Shown in pieces: positions 44,797-55,448 of a stretch of 64,000 bases of DNA. Position numbers and translations under genes: made by a program. The stretch comes from Fagopyrum homotropicum. Taxonomy: Eukaryota > Streptophyta > Magnoliopsida > Caryophyllales > Polygonaceae. The notes beneath the pieces are model-generated. The model saw only the letters and a list, made by a program, of their open reading frames with translations. It made no database searches and was not told the origin of the DNA. Every line of letters begins with the position of its first letter. Within the stretch, counting starts at the first letter, position 1. The stretch spans positions 110,398,443 through 110,462,442 of the forward strand of contig BSWB01000002.1 of the NCBI GenBank assembly GCA_033239125.1. The letters run 5' to 3'.

Positions 44797-45387
44797 AGTT
44801 CATTCTCGAAGTAAGAACTACGTGAAGACTTGATGCCGTTTATCGGCTACGTAGGGAATTTGGTAGAAAAAGACTACCGAATCCAGTCGCACGAAAAAAA
44901 ATCATTATTATCTTTTTATGCAAATGATAGTCTAGATAATCCGGAAAACCCTTCATAGAAGGTGGGTTCGGATTATTTCGGGTGATGCATATGAAAAGAT
45001 TTAAAAAAAAAAAAATAATAAAAAAAAAAAATCAAATGGGTTCACCAAGAACTACGAACGGCTTGATCCCTCACAAAGGGGGTACGTAGGCAATCTAGTT
45101 AGTCTAGACGCAGCCACACACAAAAAAGAGAGTATTATCGTCTTGTTTCATTGAAAGACATTTTGAGGATATCTTAAATTATGTGTGACTACACATAACG
45201 TCCAAGATTGTATGTGTTATGTAAGCAAGGATCATCTATTTGTCCATAAAAAGAAAAAAATGAAGATCCCACATTGAAGACAGGGAAAATGTTTTAGTAA
45301 AGAAGACATTTTTCGTGAATCAAAATTGCGAGCATCGAACTTTGAACGCGTTTGATAGGGCTCACACGTGCAAAGTTCGGGGGCAAC
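44797..45387 (+). other. E3 3' untranslated region and purine tract
   Basis: Contains two further copies of the covarying hairpin (44815-44856 with inner stem GCCG/CGGC, and 45049-45090 with CCCT/AGGG), the second hairpin (44936-44975), an A-rich run at 45002-45031, and GTTCGGGGGCAAC just before the LTR (about 45375-45387), which is the likely plus-strand primer region. Confidence 0.7.
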
Positions 45388-48300
45388 TGTTGAGGGGTAG
45401 TTTTTCCTAAATATAAATGACAATTAGTCTGCGAAATTGGGATTAAATCTCAATTAAGTTGGTGACTACGCTATAACATGAGTTTGAATTTTTTTTAAAG
45501 AAAGAAACGAAGTAAAGAAAAAAGAGAATTAGGCATTGTAATTTGACGGAGATAGCTTGACTATATTTACGTCCAAATTATACTAACGATCCTTCTTCTT
45601 TCGTTGATCAATTGAGCTATGCACGAGTTCAATAACTCATAACCGATCAGATAAAAAAATCATCTAATCACTCAATTTATTTTTGGGCTTATGAGTCTAT
45701 GATAGTGAGTGGGATGCAAGTAACATCACCTACACGTTGATAATACAAAATTCAACTCCATTTTTTTTGTAACTGTCAGCTAATTAAGAGATGAAGGCCC
45801 ATTTTGTTAAAATTTTATTTACAGGGAAAGGGGTAACGTCTCTTCATTTGGTTTAATTGGACTTTAATTACCCATTAATCTCTTTGACCATCTTAATTGC
45901 TGTTAGCTGTTTTCAGAAAAAAAAAATCAAATTAAAAGGCATGAAAAAGGAGATGGAAAAGTAACGCCTATCATTGCAATTAAGTATGAGCAATTAATAA
46001 TTTAAATTACATTTAAAGCCCTTTTTAATACATACACCACCCATATATTGTATATATAAAGAGAAAAGAGACGGGGAGCTGGGCAAAAATAAAAAAAAAA
46101 GCTCTCCCCAAAATATACAGAAAGACAAGTGTTATAGAGCACAAACAAGAAGAAAGAAGTGCTGCAACTGAACCAGAAAAAGAGAACAATAAAGAGCAGA
46201 TAAGGAAAGAAGGCAAAGCAGATTCAACGTCAGAACATCAAGCTTCTCAACAGAATAAAAAAAAAACACGTTCGAGCCATAAGAAGGTCTATCCCTTCAC
46301 AAATATTCAACAAAGGTAATGTCTCTGCAACTTGGATTATTCTCTCTTTGTATACATATTCTATTTTTAGCCTCAGGATGACACATCCAAAAACATGCGA
46401 TATAAGACAACCGTACGAGGGAGGATTCAAAATCAGGCAAAACTATCCAAACGATATTGGGCAAAGTCACGATCGAGTTGGTGTTACTAGTCTTTGCAAA
46501 AGAAAGGACGAGAACATTCTTCTATCATAGATAGGGGTTATACGCACTTCAAATCATGCTCAAAGGAAATTGCAAGGCAAATGAAGCTTTCCAGAAGGAG
46601 GAGATTGCTCGCAATTAAAATACCGTAATGATTGACGACGGCTTTAAAAAAGGGTTGCAAGCTTTGAAGTTAACCCAGATTTAGAATGACAATGAAGGGC
46701 AATCGATGTGGTGAACGGAAGCAAGTATAGAATCTCCGGAAAGATCGAACCGTACGGAAAGGAAGATTGAATGTTTTGTACTCACCATATGCAGAATGAA
46801 ATGTTCCTTTATTCGAAGAAGAAGGCAATACAAGGGAGTCTTTTGAATTAACTTTCAAAACAAAGAGAGAGAAGCAAGTCCGGAAGAGTAGTTCTACCAT
46901 TTTCAAATATTAAAATGAGAGTTATTCTGGGGAATCCAGAAGCACCACATGCAAGTCGATCGAACGAAAGGAACCTGCGTGGAGGAAAATCGTCATTCAA
47001 TGCCAAGATGATCAAGCTTGTTGTCGGCGTACCCCGAGTCAAATACGATAGATGATGATGCTACTTACACCAAATATAGTTGTAAACAAAGAGAAGGAAA
47101 AGAAGAAAATGTGGTTATTAGAAAGTTGAGGGGAATATACAACACAAAGAGACAGATATGAGTCGATCAAAGATGACTAGTTCAACATTAACTTCCCTAA
47201 ATTCAAACTCGAAGAAGAAATATAAAGGCGAGGACGAAGTAATAAGTTGGGAATGCGCTTGATCGAGAAAAAAGATAGAAGGATTCATTATTTCATGTCC
47301 ACGCAAATTCAAATGTAAGCAAAGACGATGATAAAAGCAAAGTTGAGTTCCAAAAGCTTCAAAGAAAATGCCAGTAAACTAAAGAAAGTGGAAATGAGTC
47401 AAAATTAAGTGGGTTTGACTAGAATAAATTCATACCAATAAAGATCACAAGCAAGGAGGGCTTCAACGCTTTCTCAAGCTCAACGAAATTATACAGAAGG
47501 GTAGCTGACAAGGCCATACTCAACAACAAAAACAAACTCAAAAGAAGAAGCAGCAAATACAAAATGAAATAGATTGAGCTGAAGACTCTTAGTCGGAATG
47601 GAGCGGATCGATCACATATACCAAATAAAATAGATTGATTCGGAAATGAAGCTCATAAACGAACTAAAAAGGGTTAGCCTTTGCCACGAAATCCAAACGT
47701 GATCGGACAAAGTGCAAATGAAACGTGATCGGACAAAGTGCAAATGAAACGTGATCGGACAAAGTGCAAATGAGGAGGAGGTTCTTAATCAAACTAGAGC
47801 AAATGGAAGCCAGTATTTTGACAGAGGATGGGAAAGCTACAAGCTAAAGTAAAAAAATAAATCCAAATTATGGTCCAAATATGTTAAAGATCATACAAAT
47901 GAAGAGACTACTACACAACAAAATGTGTACAAGGGCACAACATAAACAAAACAAAAATATTAATGAAAAGATCATTATTTTAATGGTTTACTGGCTTTGA
48001 GTAAAGGTACAAGAGGAGGGCAAGCTTCATATGCAATTTGGAGTTTCACGTGGACTGATTCAAATTGAAAGCATATTCGGATGACGATTCCGATCTATAA
48101 CTAGAAGATTCAAGCGAGAGTTCAAAATACGCGGCGATTAGTAACATTGATTTGAACACCACGTCGGATAAAACTCGCTAGCCGACAATCAAATTATCAA
48201 GAAGAATGTCCAAGTGAATTCGGTCGTTATCCGAGAAATGGAAGTCCGATATTGAAATGGTGGTCAAGTTTTAATGTAAAGTGCATGCAAGTCCATGTGA

Positions 48301-49147
48301 ACTTCCCGAGCAAACATGTGTTTGAAGATTGTAAAAGGAGAAGCTTAAAGTTAACAAAAAAAAGCAAAGTATACAGGCGTGAATAAAATCATTACTTTAG
48401 AACTACGTTCGATTTGATCCCCACAAAGGGGTACGTAGGAAACTTGACCAAAAAAAAAATCGTCGAGTTCAATCGCGGATACCAAGTTAATGATTTTTTT
48501 TAAGAAGAGCATGATGAACTACGGTGACTTGATTCCGTCTCAAACGGATACGTAGGAAGCTCGGTATAAAACAAGACGCTCATTGAGTTCGGTCACACTC
48601 AAAACTCCAAGATTTGTTAAAATTGAGAACTACGTCTGACTTGATTCCGTTGAAACGGATACGTAGGAAACTCGTCGAGTTCAGTCATACCCCCAAACGA
48701 AGAGAAGAAAAAGAGAGGGATACTCAACTATTTAATTTCTCATGCGCACATGATAGTCGGATAATTTGGAAAACCCTTCATAGAAGGTGGGTCCGAGTGA
48801 TTCCGGTGATGCGTAAAAAGTGGAGAAATACAAGTGATAATTGATGCGGATTGTAGACAACCCGTCTTAAAATTTGAGTTCGGATCCGACATGTGACACA
48901 TGAGGGTCAAAGTCCGTGAAAATAAACATATGAACTACGTAAGGCTTGATCCTTCTAAGGGAAGGTACGTAGGCAACCCGTCGGGTGCAGCCCAAATACT
49001 CAAGAAAAACTCAAGAGGTCGTCCAAAGTGTAATCAGTATTGTTTTAGAATCGTGAGAATACACGAATAAGGGTCGAACTTTAATAAATATATTTCAATT
49101 GAAATGTGTTACGCAATTTTATTTTCCTGTAATATTTTTGCTTAACA
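45388..49147 (+). repeat. E3 3' LTR
   Basis: Near-identical copy of 33011-36770, ending GCTTAACA and followed by GGTAC. Same TATA box, tandem units (47698-47773) and four hairpins (48400-48973). High identity implies recent insertion. Confidence 0.97.
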
Positions 49148-49152
49148 GGTAC

Positions 49153-49449
49153 CAGGGAGTCAGCACTCACGCTTGCAGCTGTCGAGGCTGGAGCAAGGTT
49201 ATGTGTTGGAGTAAGGTTTTATGTTGGGTGGTTTAAACGTGGGAATAGAATGTTGGAGGATAGTGGTATAGGGTCACTTGGTTTAGGGTTGAGTCGGCGG
49301 TTATTTGTACGTATTAGGTCATCGGATATTGGCTCGACAGGGGTTTCAGGTGAGTGTAGGGATTTGTTTGGTGTGATGTTTTGGTGGAAGGAACGGTGCA
49401 GTTCGGAGAGCTTGATGGAGTGTTTACGTGATTTCCTTGAGCCAGCCAT
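49153..49449 (-). pseudogene. LINE ORF1, N-terminal part beyond E3
   Basis: Begins MAGSRKSRKHSIKLSEL at ATG 49449. It is in frame with 31544-33010 once E3 and one copy of GGTAC are removed. A single in-frame TAA at 49221-49219 interrupts it after residue 76; the following 22 codons to the junction remain open. The stop may be a later mutation, since the rest of ORF1 is intact. Upstream, 49450-49569 is the LINE 5' leader. Confidence 0.85.
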
Positions 49450-49584
49450 GTCTCGCACAGGGGGGGAGCCGCCGGGAAGCAGCTTGGGGTGGTGCAAGCT
49501 TAGCTTGCACCGGTAGCGAGGAGAGAGAAGAGAGCTTTTTTATCCTTTTCTCAACCCTTTGTTTTCATTTACAAACCCTAAGTT

Positions 49585-49949
49585 GATAGAATGTAATGTT
49601 ACTTAAAGCAAAACTATCCAATATGTTTGACTAATAGCTAATCTACAGATTGGATTTCATCGTCACAACATTGATCAAAAACAAACTCAATATTTCCTTC
49701 AACACAAAAACGTAAAATCATGATGTTAACAACTTACAAACCGTCATGGCTAACTATTTCCTTTCCTGTATTTATACACTGAAGCTTCACATTTGTGATA
49801 CTTTTTAATATTACAATATATGCCTCAAACATATACAGTTATACACTGAAGATTAGAAAAAAAATTTTGACTGAGCTATTTCACAAGATAAACTACGCGA
49901 GGCTGTTAGCGAGATCCTCTCCAGAAACACTCAACTGCATGATACTAGT
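49585..49949. other. Unassigned AT-rich sequence before the copia element
   Basis: No ORF of note and no element terminus recognised. A partial direct repeat of the copia LTR start (TGTTAGCGAGATCCTCTC at 49914 and 49950, period 36 bp) marks its right edge. Confidence 0.4.
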
Positions 49950-50123
49950 TGTTAGCGAGATCCTCTCTGGATACACTCAACTTATTTGATCTTATATGTA
50001 TTGTTACTCTTTCTTTTTCTTTCTTTTTCTCTTTTTCTTTTCAGCACCATCAGCACAATCTTATTTATATAAGACGTCTCTGAACGTTAACACAATTGGA
50101 TTCTAGTTTGTTATCTTTCCACA

Positions 50124-50135
50124 TGGTATCAGAGC
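50124..50135 (+). promoter_or_regulatory. Copia primer-binding site (tRNA-iMet)
   Basis: TGGTATCAGAGC, the standard 12 bases complementary to initiator-methionine tRNA used by most plant copia elements. Confidence 0.9.
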
Positions 50136-50179
50136 TAAACTAGATCCTCTACGGAACTCCTCTAAACCAAATTTCATCT

Positions 50180-52160
50180 ATGACTGCTCTTACTACGCCT
50201 CCACTTACTACCTTCATCCATCCAATCACCCCGGCCTCACTATTTGCCCCATTCTTCTCAACGACGACAACTATCAGGAATAGTGTATCGTTATGAAGAA
50301 TGCGTTTTCTGCGAAACGCAAGTTGGATTTCATTACCGGGGCTATCACTGAACCTGCGGCTAATTCTGCTGATCATCCTTATTGGATCAGCGTCAAATCA
50401 ATGCTCGTAGGATGGACCATGGCAGTCATGGAACCAAGTGTTCGAAAGATAATATCACAGTTTGCCACTGCAAAAGGCTTATGGGATGACCTTAAACAAA
50501 GGTATGATGTTGCTAATGGTCCAAAATTAATGCAACTTCGATCAGATCTCTCTAGTTGCCATTAGAATGGCGAAAATATCGCCTCTTATTATGGGCATTT
50601 TAAGAAGTTATGGGATGACATTAAAACAAATCAAACTAATTGCTCCTGTGCATGTACTTGCGGCAACACTCTCAAAAAGCAAGAGGCGGAAGATGTTCAT
50701 CAATTCCTCATCGGACTTGATGATGAGGCGTTTTCGTCACTCAGATCCGCCATTGTTGCACAAGATCCATTACCCAAGATAAATAAGGTTTACTCGATGG
50801 CGGTTCAAGAAGAGCGGTTGAAGACTATAGTCCGCACTCGTGATACTCGTGCAGACACAAACACAGTCGCATTTGCTGCTTCTCAAACATCACACCAATA
50901 TCAGTCCAAACAAGACAAAAGTAAGCTTCACTGTATTCATTGCAATAAAAATGGGCACGATTCTGCTTCTTGTTTCAAAATCATAGGATACCCGGACTGG
51001 TGGAACAACGGCCGCGGCGTCTCTAATCCCAAAACCGGTGCTCCACCACCATCCAAAACACGCCAGGGACAACGTAGCTCGCCAACAGCTAGCACGGCCG
51101 CTATTGCTATACACGGTCATGCCAACAATGTTGCAGCAAAAGGAAATTCTATTTCCTTAACCCCACAAGATCGTGCCGCTATCGGAAATCTCACCGACGA
51201 CCAGTGGGCCCATCTATTTGACTCCTTCAAGTCGTATCATGCTCAGTCCGCTCGTGACACTATCCCAGGTATTGCTACCCTCCCATGGATTTTGGACTCG
51301 GGTGCTTCATTCCATATGACGGGTGACTCTTCCCTTTTATCCAGTCTGTATAATGTGAAATCAACTCATATAAAACTTCCTAATGAAACAAGGGTTCGTG
51401 CTACACAGGCCGGTTCAGTCACACTTACTGCCAACTTTAGACTCTCGTGTCTTATGGGTCCCGGGTCTTACCTGAAATCTTTTATCTATCAATCGGTTAT
51501 CTAAAGATCTCGACGTTATTATATTTTTAACTAAAAAGCTTTGTGTCTTACAGGGCCGCACTTCGAAGATGGTGATTGGAGCGGGTGAAGCTCAAAATGG
51601 GTTGTATTGGTTGGGTTGGATGGCAATGCCCGTAATCAAGCACGTTTGCCTTGTCACTGCCTCCGACCCAACTATGCTTCAACATTGTCGTTTCGGTCAT
51701 CCCGCAATTCCTTCTTTAGAAAATAAAATGGCCCATCCTTGTGGTGTTTGCTTTAGAGCAAAACAAACTCGAATGCCTTTTTCTACCAGTATTTCCACTA
51801 CTTCCTCTGCTTTTGAATTAGTCCACTTGGACATATGGGGTCCTTACCGTTTACTATCGACTTCTGGATCATCTTTTTTTGTCACAATACTTGATTATGA
51901 CTCTCGTTCTATTTAGATTTATCTAATCAAATCCAAATGTGAGGTCAAACAAATTATTGAGAATTTTTAATTGCGCTTATTCAAATCCAGTTCCAAAAAA
52001 CCATACAAACCTTTAGAAGTGATAATGGAAAAGAGTTTCTTGCTCTTCTACCCTTTTTAACTCAAAAGGGAATACTTCTTGAAACTACGTGTCCATACAC
52101 ACCGCAACAAAATGGAAAGGTTGAGCGTAAACACCGACATATCCTAAATGTGGCTCATTG
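50180..52160 (+). pseudogene. Copia gag-protease-integrase, broken
   Basis: Gag region 50180-50820 (copia Gag, 'UBN2' type: NAFSAKRKLDFI, KGLWDDLKQRYDVANGPK), with a CCHC knuckle CIHCNKNGHDSASC at about 50935-50976. Protease active site ILDSGASFHMTG at about 51287. GAG-pre-integrase segment around 51590-51780 with HCRFGH, then the integrase core (LVHLDIWGPY; FRSDNGKEF near 52013; TPQQNGKVERKHRHIL near 52097). Stops or frameshifts occur at about 50282 (TAG where Trp is expected), 50562, 51480-51560 and 51914-51970. It ends at 52160 against the reverse LTR. Confidence 0.88.
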
Positions 52161-53359
52161 ACCGAAGGTATTTCTATGGTCGTCTATACCCAATCAAAAA
52201 TAAATCCCGACTTAGCACTAAGAACACTAAGAACAAGTATAGTGATTAAGTAAGGTCGAACCCAAGAGAGTTAAGGTGTTTTAGATGCAATTATCGATTA
52301 TAGTGACAAGTAACACAAAGGGGGGGGGTTGAATTGATGCACAAAAACTTATGAAAACGATAAATGCGATAAGTAAGACAATAATGGATGAATCTACACT
52401 AGTTATTACTTAAAGTTGCTACGAGATTAAAGACCTGAACCCGAAACCTATTAATCCTAGTTGTTTACATGCACTTTAGAACCTAAGGTGATCAATCTCA
52501 AGCAATAGTAAACATGCAATTTAGACAATGGAGATCAAGGAAACACAAAGTATTACTGAATGAAAACTTAGATTATAAAGAACTTACAACCAAGGTAACA
52601 ATGCAGCTTCAAACCAACCCAATGTAGCAAGGGAGTTAGCAACTCATTACAAGGAAGCAAGACAATCTAAGTGGATAATTTGTTGAATAACAAGATGATA
52701 AGATGGATGATTCTAGCAATCAACCAAGGACTATTTATACTACAAAAGACACTAAATAGGAGTAAATGGCCGGCCCAAAACAGCCACATTTAATGCCATA
52801 AAGATGGTGTAAACAGCCGGATTAAAGCTTCTGGCGTTAAACCGCAGGGGCGGCCTTCAGGAACCGCAGGGGCGGTTTAGGCATAATCGATTGATCTTTT
52901 TCAAAGCCGTTGGGGCGGCTACACAATTCCGCTGGGGTGGATCTTCAATGCACTTCAACGTCTGACCTTTCGCCTTCCTGACGTTTCTAATGCCAAGCCG
53001 CCGGGGCGTCCCTGTGTCAGCACAGGGGCGGTGACACAACCTCTTCGTCTTCTAGATCCCATGTTGAGGCGCAGGCAGGGGCACAGTGGGAGACGCATGG
53101 GAGCTGGTCTTCATTTCTTCAAGACAGGTCACCGCAGGGGCGCCAAGGAGTGGCGCAGGGGCGGTGACACGCTTCATGGTTGGCGCTGGTGAAGGCGCAG
53201 GGAGCGCTCAGATGTAAGGCGTCACCCGCAGGGGCGGCTGCAAGGATCCGCTGGGGCGGTGAGGCAACAGAAGCTTTGCTTCGTGATCGATCTTCACTCC
53301 TAAGTGCTTATAACTCCTTCTTTAGCTTCTTTTGATCTTCTTCTTCTGGACCAATGAGT
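52161..53359 (-). mobile_element. Reverse-oriented LTR of a further family
   Basis: On the minus strand the right-hand end (52161) reads CTTCGGTCA and is preceded by GGGTTCGACC and a C-run, features of LTR 3' ends seen elsewhere here; a TATA box TATAAATAG lies at complement 52731-52739. The minus-strand start near 53359 coincides with the CACTA insertion, so the LTR may be truncated. Nine or ten copies of CCGC(A/T)GGGGCGG-type inverted repeats occupy 52842-53260, upstream of the TATA box. No ORF with a domain. No clear target duplication, so border identity is inferred. Confidence 0.6.
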
Positions 53360-53379
53360 CACTACTAGAAGCACGGGTC
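53360..53379 (+). repeat. CACTA 5' terminal inverted repeat
   Basis: CACTACTAGAAG matches the usual plant CACTA terminus. Only the left copy is present. Confidence 0.85.
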
Positions 53380-53860
53380 ATCTACTACGCTTTGGCTTCG
53401 ACGCTACTTTTTGCGTCAGCTAAAATTTCAGCGCTTCCAACAAGCGCATAACATTATCGACGCTATATAACGTCGAAGATATTATGACAATTATGTGTAT
53501 CGAAAAATGTTACAGAAACGTCGGTTGATGATAAGGCCCACCATTTATATTTACAAAAAAGCCACAAATTTCATTAAAGCGCTTAAGTTTTTATAATCCC
53601 GCCTGTTTTTTTCCCCGTAACAAAACGTTTAGCAAACGCTTTTGCTCATTCTTCCAGAACCAACAACTTCAACCCTAACCCTTGCAAACACTTCCACAGT
53701 TCCACGATAGCGTTCTGCCGGAAATCAAAGGTTCTACCGGCCGGTAATGTTCTTTAGCTTCTCTATTCTGTTTCCGGTTAGGTTATTCGGTCTTTTAATC
53801 CTTATTCTACCTTCTCTTTAAGTATTGTACTATGTATGAAACCCTTATCCCTAAACTTCA

Positions 53861-54150
53861 TTGACGCAGGTAATGTTCTTAGATTTGTTCCTCTATTATC
53901 GTAGGTAAGTTTCTTCAACTTCTCTGAGATCTTCTCTTCAAGTATGAAACCCTAATTCCTAAACTTCATTAACGCAGGTAAGGTTCTTTTGTTCCTCCGG
54001 CCAGTAACGCGCAGGTAAGGTTCTTCAGCTTATCTGTAAGGTTCTTCAGCTTATCTCTGATCTTCTCTTTAACTATGAAATCCTAATTCCTAAACTTCAT
54101 TAACGCAGGTAAGGTTTTTTTGTTCCTCCAGCCTGTATCATAGGTAAGGT
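53861..54150 (+). repeat. Short repeats with joined splice-site motifs
   Basis: Six AG|GTAA junctions occur at 53869/53870, 53904/53905, 53977/53978, 54014/54015, 54108/54109 and 54143/54144, mostly in a repeated context TTAACGCAGGTAAGGTTCTT. The intervening text ('TATGAAACCCTAATTCC', 'CTTCTCTT') is also repeated. In the leader of the CACTA element, upstream of the transposase. Confidence 0.75.
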
Positions 54151-55448
54151 TCTTCAACTTCTTTCAAACCTCGCCTTCTCTTCAAGTATGAAACCCTAAT
54201 CCCCTAACATTTTCCCTAATCCATAGCCTCTCTATTATGTTTCCGATTAGGGTATGCCATTACATATTAGGGTTCTCCAACTTATCCCAAATAAAAGACA
54301 ACCTTCTCTGTCTTTTGTTTTCAATTTTTAGGTCAATATAATTCAAACTTCCTTTTGTGGACCATCAGCTTATCGTTTATCATTTGTTTTTATCTTGCTA
54401 ATTACTTGGAGTGAATGTTTCATATACTTTAGTTGAAAGATTTAGTGATTTATCTGCATTTGTGTACCTCGATGAGTAAGTTGTTTTTATATTTTCATGT
54501 GTAGTTGCATAAGTTATAAATTAGCCCACTGTGTTGTCCATCAATTCATGCTAGCTTAGTTGTCACTCCATCTATTCTATGCAACAATTGTTTAGTTTCT
54601 TTGATTAACTTTACATCTATTTTTATATTTCCATGTGTAGCTGCATAAGTTATTAATTAGCCCACTGTGTTCTCCATGAGTATCTATGAAATTTTAGTTA
54701 CACAGCTCTAAACTTAGTTGAAAGGCCTCATGTTTTGCTCACTTACTTACACTAATTGTTATGAAGAAATTTGTTCAATGAAAATTTATGTAGTCTCTAG
54801 TTTAGATTGTTCTATAAACATATTCTTATTATGGACTTTTTTTAATCTGATATTCAAAATTGTGGTGTAGTTTGTTGTCCACGCTTTGGCTTGCATCTCT
54901 GGTTTAGGATACTTCACATCTGTCAAGTCTCTAATAGGTATTGCCTCTGATCTTGATGTTTGATGGCTCATATTTTTCCTTTATTTGCTTGTTTAGTTAT
55001 TTGTTTCTATGCTTTGGATTGTGGTCCTTTGGACAACAGTTATCTGTCATAATACTGTGTATATTATTTACTAGTGGTGTTTAGTTTGTATGCAATGTTG
55101 TATTTTGCTTCACTATTCTAATTAGGACAACTGTTATGCAGCTTTTGGCTACATGTGGATTTCATATTTTTTCCATTAATTCCTTATTTTTATATTTGCT
55201 TATCTGATTAGGATTGTGGTTCTTTGGACAACAAATATTAATATATAATATTCCTATGTGTATATTAGGGTTATTGTACTACTTACATAATATAATTGCT
55301 ACTAAGGCTTCTTCATTTTGCTTACTTGTTGATTGATGTATGTTTCATATTTTTATGTAGTGTTAATGCAATTAGATTTTGTTTTCTGTTTTTTATATTT
55401 GTTTTCTTATTTAGTTAGGCTTCCTAATTCGACAAAGTCATTTTAGGC
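54151..55448 (+). other. CACTA leader, non-coding
   Basis: T-rich sequence between the short repeats and the transposase ATG. No convincing ORF. Probably 5' untranslated exons and introns; a TTTAGTTAGGCTTCC stretch just before 55435 could be near a 3' splice site. Confidence 0.4.

Larger units (their letters stand above)
33011..49147 (+). mobile_element. Intact Tat-lineage Ty3 element (E3)
   Basis: 16,137 bp with LTRs of 3,760 bp each (33011-36770, 45388-49147) at a constant offset of 12,377, so no net length difference. I found three substitutions between them (near 35232, 36496 and 36765). Flanked by the perfect 5-bp duplication GGTAC (33006-33010, 49148-49152). It has a primer site, one uninterrupted Gag-Pol frame and a G-rich tract before the 3' LTR. 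The dual RNase H arrangement places it in the Tat lineage. It entered ORF1 of the minus-strand LINE and is the youngest large insertion here. Confidence 0.97.
28001..49569 (-). mobile_element. L1-type LINE, full length, minus strand, split by E3 (E4)
   Basis: Flanked by the 15-bp duplication TACAAACCCTAAGTT (27986-28000 and 49570-49584). On the minus strand it starts at 49569 and ends at 28001 with a run of eight or more A. The Tat element at 33011-49147 is inserted in its ORF1; without it and one copy of GGTAC the LINE is 5,427 bp. ORF1 lies at 49449-31544 and ORF2 at 31554-28124. Few defects remain, so it is younger than most elements here except E3. Confidence 0.95.
49950..52160 (+). mobile_element. 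Truncated Ty1/copia element
   Basis: A short 5' LTR (about 49950-50121, TATA-like TATTTATATAAG at 50062-50073) is followed by a tRNA-iMet primer site at 50124 and a broken gag-protease-integrase region. The element stops abruptly at 52160 inside the integrase core, where a reverse-oriented LTR begins. Reverse transcriptase, RNase H and the 3' LTR are missing from the window. The LTR start is ambiguous between 49914 and 49950. Confidence 0.85.

Noticed and set aside
49914..49985. Tandem TGTTAGCGAGATCC copies as two copia LTR starts
   Set aside because: Only a 36-bp local duplication; I keep 49950 as the likely LTR start but cannot exclude 49914.
52315..52335. Shared G-run before TTGAAT at 3770 and 52320 as proof of one element family
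   Set aside because: The two reverse LTRs share only this local signal; the rest, including the palindrome, differs.
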